DNA of 64,000 bases from Calamus simplicifolius (lineage: Eukaryota; Streptophyta; Magnoliopsida; Arecales; Arecaceae), in NCBI GenBank assembly GCA_900491605.1, contig UESW01004373.1:694342-758341 (forward strand). The letters are read 5' to 3'. Both the position numbers and the translations under genes were made by a program. Below, piece after piece: positions 57,300-64,000 of this stretch (position 1 is its first letter; every line of letters begins with the position of its first letter). The notes under the pieces were generated by a model that was not told the DNA's origin, did no database searches, and saw only the letters and a program-made list of their open reading frames with translations.

Positions 57300-60200
57300 A
57301 AAAAATCCCTCAAAAAATCCTTCAAAAATTAATTTTGCGAGGGATTTTCTGAGGGATTTGTTCTTCATCAATGAGTTATTATAATATTTTTTGATAAAAA
57401 AATCTCTTGAAAAATCCCTCGCAAAATTAATTTTTGAGGGATTGTTTTACTAATTTTTTTTTACAAATAAACCATTTATTATAGAAATATCCCTCGCAAA
57501 ATTCCTCACAAAATCATCAAAAAAAATCTCTCGGAAAATCCCTCGGAAATTAATTTTGTGAAAATTTTTTTGAAGGATTTATTTTTCATCAATGAGTTAT
57601 TATAATATTTTTTGATGAAACAAATCCCTCGAAAAATTCCTCGTAAATTAATTTCTGAAAGATTGTTTTACCATTTTTTTTACAAATAAACCATTTATTA
57701 TAGAAATATCCCTCGCACAATCCCTCGCAAAATCATCAAAAAAATCCCTCAGAAATTAATTTTACGAAGGAATTTCTGAGAGATTTGTTTTTCATCAATG
57801 AGTTATTATAATATTTTTGATGAAACAAATCCCTCAAAAAATCCCTCGCAAAATTAATTTCCGAGGGATTTTCTGAGGGATTGTTTTACTAATTTTTTTT
57901 ATAAATAAACCATTCATTATAGAAATATTCCTCGCAAAATCCCTCGCAAAATAATAAAAAAAATCCCTCGAAAAATCCTTTGGAAATTAATTTTGCGAGG
58001 GAATTTCCAAGGAATTTGTTTTTCATCAATGAGTTATTATAATATTTTTTGATGAAACAAAAAATCCCTCGCAAAATTAATTTCCGAGGAATTTTTAGAG
58101 GGATTGTTTTAACAATTTTTTTTACAAATAAACTATTTATTGTAGAAATATCCCTCACAAAATCCCTCGCAAAATCATCAAAAACAATACCTCAAAAAAT
58201 CTCTCAAAACTTAATTTTGCAAGGAAATTTTCGAGGGATTTGTTTTTCATCAGTTATTATAAATTTTTTGATGAAACAAATCCCTCGGAAAATCCCTCGC
58301 AAAACTAATTTCCGAGGGATTGTTTTACCAATTTTTTTTACAAATAAATTATTTATTATAGAAATATCCCTCGCAAAATTCCTCACAAAATTATCAAAAA
58401 AAAATCCCTCGAAAATTAATTTTACGAGGGAATTTCCAAGGGATTTGTTTTTCATCAATGAGTTATTATAATATTTTTTGATGAAACAAATCCTTCGAAA
58501 AATCCCTCGCAAAATTAATTTTCGAGGGATTTTCCGAGGGATTGTTTTACCAATTTGTTTTACAGATAAACCATTTATTATAGAAATATTCCTCGAAAAT
58601 TAATTTTGCGAGGAAATTTTTGAGGGATTTTTTTTTCATTAATGAGTTATTATAATATTTTTTGATGAAACAAATCCCTCGGAAAATCCCTCGTAAAATT
58701 AATTTTCAAGGGATTTTTCGAGGGATTGTTTTGCCAATTTTTTTAATAAATAAACCATTTATTATAGATATATCCCTCGTAAAATCCCTCTCAAAATAAT
58801 AAAAAAAATTCCTTAGAAATTAATTTTACGAGAAAATTTCCGAGGGATTTTTTTTTATCAATGAGTTATTATAATATTTTTGATGAAACAAATCCCTCAA
58901 AAAATCCCTCACAAAATTAATTTTTGAGGGATTGTTTTACTTTTTTTATAAATAAACCATTCATTATAGAAATATCCCTCGCAAAATCCCTCGCAAAATC
59001 ATAAAAAAAATCCCTCAGAAATTAATTTTGTGAAGGAATTTCCGAGAGATTTGTTTTTCATCAATGAGTTATTATAATATTTTTTGATGGAATAAATCAC
59101 TCGGAATATCCCTCGCAAAATTAATTTTCGAGGGATTTTCGAGGGATTGTTTTACTATTTTTTTACAAATAAACCATTTATTATAGAAATATCCCTCGCA
59201 AAATCCCTCGCAAAATCATCAAAAAAATTCCTTAGAAATTAATTTTGCAAGAAAATTTTCGAGGGATTTGTTTTTCATCAATGAGTTATTATAATATTTT
59301 TTGATGAAACAAATCCCTCGAAAAATCCATCGCAAAATTAATTTTTGAGGGATTTTCTGAAGGATTGTTTTACCAATTTTTTTTAGAAATAAATCATTTA
59401 TTATAGAAACATCCCTCGCAAAATTTCTCGCAAAATCATCAAAAAAAATCCTTCAGAAAATCCCTCTAAAATTAATTTTCCGAGAGAATTTCCAAGGGAT
59501 TTGTTTTTCATCAATGAGTTATTATAATATTTTTTGATGAAATAAATCCTTTGGAAAATCCCTCGCAAAATTAATTTCTGAGAGATTTTTCGAGGGATTA
59601 TTTACCAATTTTTTTTACAAATAAATCATTTATTATAGAAATATCCCTTGAAAAATCCCTCGAAAATTAATTTTGCGAGGAAATTTCTGAGGGATTTTTT
59701 TTCATCAATGATTTATTATAATATTTTTTGATGAAACAAATCCCTTAGAAAATCCCTCGCAAAATTAATTTTCGAGGAATTTTTTGAGGGATTGTTTTAC
59801 TAATATTTTTTTACAAATAAACCATTTGTTATAGAAATATCCCTTGTAAAATCCCATGCAAAATCATCAAAAAAAATCCCTCAAAAAATCCCTTGGAAAT
59901 TAATTTTACGGAGTGATTTTTTTCATCAAAAAATATTATAATAACTCATTGATATAAAAAAATCCCTCACAAAATTAATTTTTGAAGGATTTTCTGAAGG
60001 ATTTTTTTATCATTTTTTTACACATAAGACATTTATTATAGAAATATTCCTCGCAAAATCCCACGGAACTTAATTTTACGAGGGAGTTTTCGATGAATTT
60101 TTTATCAAAAATTTTTTGCGAAGAACCCATTTATGTTAGAAATATTCTTTGAAAAATCCCTCGTAAAATTAATTTTGCAATAGAATTTGAGAGAAAATAT

Positions 60201-60300
60201 TTTTTGTTGGAAAATTTTATAGTTTATATTTTTTTATCGGAAAATCCCTCGGAATTGCGAGGTATTTTTTCCCTCACTAAAATCCCTTGGTAAATCATAC
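57300..60300. repeat. CACTA 2 right subterminal tandem array, about 215-bp units
   Basis: About twelve to thirteen tandem units of roughly 185-245 bp, each marked by 'catcaatgagttattataat' (near 57367, 57588, 57795, 58027, 58455, 58855, 59067, 59277, 59511, 59705) and by 'aaataaaccatttattatag'. Each unit carries several 'aaatccctcg' motifs and their complements 'cgagggattt', so units are internally palindromic. One copy of the marker near 59930-59955 is inverted. The motif is the same as in the left subterminal array. Confidence 0.9.
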
Positions 60301-60313
60301 TTTTCTAGTAGTG

Positions 60314-62049
60314 TCAGCACTTAATCAATAAGAGTTGTTGAAATTAGGAAAGAAAAAATCACAACTCCTAGTCAGGATATTATGGTGCCTAAACGTAGTG
60401 AATGGTTATCAACATCCTAACCCGCTATAGACAGAATAGTGAATCAAATGTTATAGTAGCTGATACCAACGATGATGATCCATCATCATACCAGCATGCG
60501 ATGGATGATCCTGATAAGGACAAATGGCTAAAAGCCATGAACCAAGAAATGGAGTCTTTGTACTCCAACTCTGTTTGAAAACTTATAGATCCACTTGAAG
60601 ATGTCAGGCTTATTGGATGTAAATGGATCTTCAAGAAGAAAAGAGAAGCGGATATGAAGGTAAAGACCTTCAAAGCTAGACTTGTGGCAAAGGGTTATAC
60701 CCAAAAGAAGGGAGTTGATTATGAAAAGACTTTCTTCCTAGTTGCCATGTTAAAGTCCATCCACATTCTCTTATCCATAGCTATCTGTTTTGATTACGAA
60801 ATATGGGACGGACGTCAAGACAATCTTTTTGAATGACTATCTAAAGGAGTCCATATATAGAACAACCAAAGGGTTCATTATTAAAGATCAGGAGCAGAAA
60901 GTCTGTAAGCTTAACAGGTCCATCTATGGACTCAAACAAGCCTTCAGGTTTTGGAACATTAGGTTTGATGAAACTATCAAAACCTATGACTTCGAGCAAA
61001 ATGTTGATGAACCTTGTGTATATAAGTTCATTAATGAAAAAAGTGTGATTTTCTTAGTACTTTATGTAGATAATATCTTACTCATTAGAAATGACATGAA
61101 AATATTATCTAACGTAAAGAAATGGCTGGTCGATCAATTCCAAATGAAAGACTTAGGAGAGGCGAGTTATGTTCTTAGTATCCAGATCATTAGGGATAGA
61201 AAGAACAAACTTCTAGCACTGTCTCAGGCATCTTATATCGATAAGGTGCTGGCTCAATTTTCAATGCAGAATTCCAAGAAGGGTCTTTTTTTGATCCGGC
61301 ATAGAATTATTCTCTCTAAAGAACAGTGTCCTAAGACACCATAAGAAGAAAAGGATAGGAGATGGATTTTATATTCATCGACAGTTGGAAGTCCAATGTA
61401 TGCTATGCTATGCACTAGACCAGACATTTGTTATGCAGTGGGAGTTATTAGTCAGTTTAAGTCAAACCCTAGGATAGAGCACTGGGTGGTAATAAAGCAC
61501 ATTCTCAAGTATATTTGGAGAACGAGAAATTATATGCTTGTGTGTTCAGATGGATACCTGAACCCCTTAGGATACACTGATTCTAATTTTTAATCAGATA
61601 AAGATTCTCGAAGGTCGACATCTGGATCAGTGTTCACACTTGATGGTGCAGCAGTTGTTTGAAGAAGTATCAAACAATCTAGCATTATTGATTCTACCAT
61701 GAAAGCTGAGTACATAGCGGCTTGTGAAGCAGCTAAAGAATTAGTTTGGTTTAAAAAGTTATATACTAACTTGGAAGTTATTTCATGAATGGATATGCCA
61801 TTAACATTATTCTATGATAATAGCGGTGCCGTGGCTAATTCAAGAGAATTCAAAAGCCATAAAAGGGGCAAGCATGTCGAGAGAAAATACCATCTCTTTA
61901 GAAAGATTGTGCATTGAGGTGATGTCAATGTTATGAAGATAGCATCAAAATAAAATATGGTTGATCCATTCATAAAGATGCTACATGAGAAGACGTTCAA
62001 TAAACATCTTATGAGAATGGGATTAAAAGATATGTCACATTTGTTTTAG
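60314..62049 (+). pseudogene. Copia reverse transcriptase and RNase H
   Basis: Continues the copia reading after CACTA 2. Reverse transcriptase: KWLKAMNQEMESLYSNSVW, CKWIFKKKREADMKV, ARLVAKGYTQKKGVDYEKTF, a frameshift near 60810, then LNRSIYGLKQAFRFWNIRFD and FLVLYVDNILLIRN, where the catalytic YVDD has become YVDN. Next ILYSSTVGSPMYAMLCTRPD (61367-61440). RNase H: SRRSTSGSVFTLDGAA, KAEYIAACEAAKELVWFKKL and FYDNSGAVANSREFKSHKRG, then HVERKYHLFRKIV, ending in HLMRMGLKDMSHLF and a stop at 62049. Multiple stops and the YVDN change mark it as dead. Confidence 0.9.
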
Positions 62050-62063
62050 GGCAAGTGGAAGAT
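62047..62063 (+). other. Copia polypurine tract
   Basis: AGGGCAAGTGGAAGAT immediately precedes the TGTTGGGAACAG start of the 3' LTR. Confidence 0.8.
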
Positions 62064-64000
62064 TGTTGGGAACAGTACTCTTGAAATCATATGTATTTAT
62101 ACTTTTGATTTTTTGAATTAATAAAAAAAGTATTTTTCTTCAATCTTGCCTCATTTATATGAAAGATGAATGTTTATATGAAAATCTAAAATATATTATG
62201 AGGCTATAATTTTAGTATAATATATACAAGAGGATTAAAATTACAACTAATATATTTAAACATGTCCATGATTGATAAAAGTATGGATCTTCTATCGCTA
62301 ATCACTAATATGGTCCATGAACATTATGAATGTGATAATCTTATCCGGATTGTTGTGTAGAGACACTTAGTGAAGGTATTATATATAATAAGATTATATA
62401 GAACTTGGACCGGCATAATTTGAATCTTTATTTAAGACCGTTATAAAGAATTCAATTTATGTCACAAGATAATCATATGTAAATCAACCTTAATCCTAAT
62501 TTAATCACATACTCCTTGATTGTACTATTGGATCTTTTGATTTGTTTGTTAAAGCTCATTTGATGTTGGACCTAATACTTACATCTTGAAGGTTTAATAA
62601 CACATTGGGCTGGAAATATGATTTAAACATATGGAATCCATAGCTTTTGAAAAAAAAGCTTAAAATTAGTTCTCTTAAGTGTTGATTATGTAGCTAAATA
62701 GTTATGCGCGCAATTTATGATCCGAACGTAAATTAACTGTTTAACTAGTGAATCAATGGTACTTAAGGAACAAGAGATAATTAGAGGGGTACAATAGTTA
62801 TTTCATCTAGCTCTAATTATGAACTAATTATGGAGGGTTGAATTACATGTAATGATTATACTCAAGTTTTGGAGTAAAATTAATATGTAATTTTGTGCAG
62901 TCTCAAGTTTTTAGTAGAATAACTTCGAGATTAATAAACTGAATAAATAATTAAAGAGTTTTAATTGAGTTTATTCAAGTTTATTGAAGCTTGAAATTAT
63001 GGATCCATGGTCCCCACATCGCATCGAATACTCTTGGATAGAATAATTAATATGATTAATTATTTATTTTTTAAAATAAAATATTTATTAAAATTTTATA
63101 ATAAAGAGTTTATTATGAAGATAAATAATCTATTTGATTGATTATTTTTTTATACTTATTTTTGTACAATAAATTGATTATTAGATAAAATAAAATTATG
63201 TTTAGATACATTGTTCATATAAAGATTGATATAAATGGTTACACATAAGTGTTATGGTGGAACATCACACAAGAGAATTTTGCTCTTATAAGTGGCGCAT
63301 ATTATGAGTTGATGAAGAGAGTAAAATTTTAATTTTTAATATTTTTAATATATTATTAAAAATATTAAAAATAAAATAATAAATTTAATTTATTAGATAT
63401 TTAAAATTAATAATATCTAAAATTATTAAATAAGATTTGATAATTTAGATATTTTTATATTTAATTTAAATATTATTTATAAATTAGTTACAAATAAAAA
63501 AACAACTTTTTCCTTGATATGATCAAGTAGTTGACATATATGATAATTATTCTCATTCGGTCAAAATAGGTTATAACAGATAAATGTTATCTAAATTAAA
63601 ATAATTTTAAAAAAAATTCTGATTTACCTAGAGCCTATAAATAAGGCATATGGTGGACTTTCAGAAGATGTAAAAAATGAAAGAAGAGTTTCTCTCCTCC
63701 TTTTCTTTCTTATTTTATGTGCACCAAGAGTTGTAAGATAATAGAGAAAAATAAGAGTGAGCACACTCTCATAATTTGATACCGATTATGAGAAAGATGA
63801 GAAAGACTCTAGTTTTATTTTATTTTGTAGTTATTTTATGAAGTACTTTGGTTCGTAAACTCTATCATAGAATTCTTTCTTAATAGCTTCGAATCTGATA
63901 GTAGGGTGCGTCTGCTTCTTTGAGACCTCACACATCGATATGTTTTATGTTTAAAAATTTATATGATAATTTTTTTTTGATATGATAATATTAATTTTAT
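62064..64000 (+). repeat. Copia 3' LTR (truncated by the window edge)
   Basis: Aligns with the 5' LTR 32636-34457. Differences include substitutions and an insertion of about 80 bp around 62700-62780 not present in the 5' copy, suggesting considerable age. TATAAATA at 63636-63643. The last ~90 bp of the LTR lie outside the window. Confidence 0.9.

Larger units (their letters stand above)
38670..60313 (-). mobile_element. CACTA transposon 2, non-autonomous Pack-CACTA with V-ATPase B fragments
   Basis: Left terminus CACTACAAGAAAAATGG; right terminus, reverse-complemented, CACTACTAGAAAAGTATGA. Flanked by the perfect 3-bp duplication TCA (38667-38669 and 60314-60316), the TSD size expected of CACTA elements. 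Subterminal arrays of 'cgagggatttt' motifs fill 38690-39540 and 57300-60300. No TNP2-type transposase is visible. The cargo is a minus-strand multi-exon fragment of a V-ATPase subunit B gene, interrupted by a Tat gypsy element at 42949-54401. Without Tat the element is about 10.2 kb. Strand refers to the cargo. Confidence 0.92.
32636..64000 (+). mobile_element. Ty1-copia LTR retrotransposon, interrupted by CACTA 2 (continues past window)
   Basis: The 5' LTR (32636-34546) and 3' LTR (62064 onward) are similar over all that is visible. Domain order is gag, protease, integrase, reverse transcriptase, RNase H, diagnostic of Ty1-copia. The element is split between integrase and reverse transcriptase by a 21.6-kb CACTA element at 38670-60313. 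Without it the copia would be about 9.7 kb up to the window edge. Coding parts contain many stops and a mutated catalytic motif, so it is dead. Its TSD cannot be checked because the right end lies outside the window. Confidence 0.92.

Noticed and set aside
57889..58512. Overlapping ORFs of 89-140 codons in the right subterminal array
   Set aside because: Repeat-derived, in both strands, with no domain.
1..64000. A new defence, secretion or biosynthetic system
   Set aside because: All recognisable coding text belongs to transposable elements, the PMD pseudogene or the V-ATPase fragments; nothing forms a coherent new multi-gene system.

Overview
The window reads as intergenic, transposon-packed nuclear DNA of a flowering plant. 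Evidence: plant-only families (plant mobile domain, CACTA TNP2/DUF4216 transposases, Athila, Tat and Ty1-copia retrotransposons), intron-containing coding fragments, degenerate CCCTAAA telomere-type repeats and a eukaryotic 18S rRNA piece. I cannot fix the species; a monocot is possible but not shown. I see no intact host gene. Almost every base belongs to a transposable element or its debris, many nested with target-site duplications (TSDs) that can be read directly.

Layout. 1-1830 (minus): decayed plant-mobile-domain (PMD) gene. 2791-12963: Athila-type Ty3/gypsy retrotransposon, minus strand, LTRs of about 1.31 kb, TSD CCCTT, no env-like ORF. 13500-14630 (plus): 3' end of a MuDR/MULE transposase with SWIM finger and zinc knuckle. 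15789-16259: TRIM-like miniature LTR element. 17024-17742: possible hAT-like remnant. 17743-27617: CACTA element 1 with degenerate TnpD-like and TnpA-like genes (minus), subterminal TTAGCGACGCA-type repeats, a hairpin cluster, a GC-rich tandem array, and a block of 18S rDNA joined to telomere-like repeats inside one terminal region. 28777-30988: a 2.2-kb solo LTR with TSD ACTTT. 31950-32635: an inverted, truncated relative of that LTR.

32636 to the window end is one large nest. The outer layer is a Ty1-copia element (plus) with 5' LTR 32636-34546 and 3' LTR from 62064 past the edge. Between its integrase and reverse transcriptase sits CACTA element 2 (38670-60313, TSD TCA). It has no recognisable TNP2 transposase but carries intron-containing fragments of a V-type H+-ATPase subunit B gene (minus), a Pack-CACTA-like cargo. 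An 11.45-kb Tat-lineage gypsy element (42949-54401, TSD CTTGC, minus) is inserted inside that captured gene. The Tat element carries dual RNase H domains, a spliced antisense ORF of the Transposase_28 type, and a 75-bp minisatellite between that ORF and pol.

Order of events inferred from nesting: copia first, then CACTA 2 with its cargo, then Tat. Tat LTRs look nearly identical and its reading frames are long, so it is the youngest. Copia, Athila and CACTA 1 are visibly decayed. All frame and splice statements come from reading by eye; no alignment was run.
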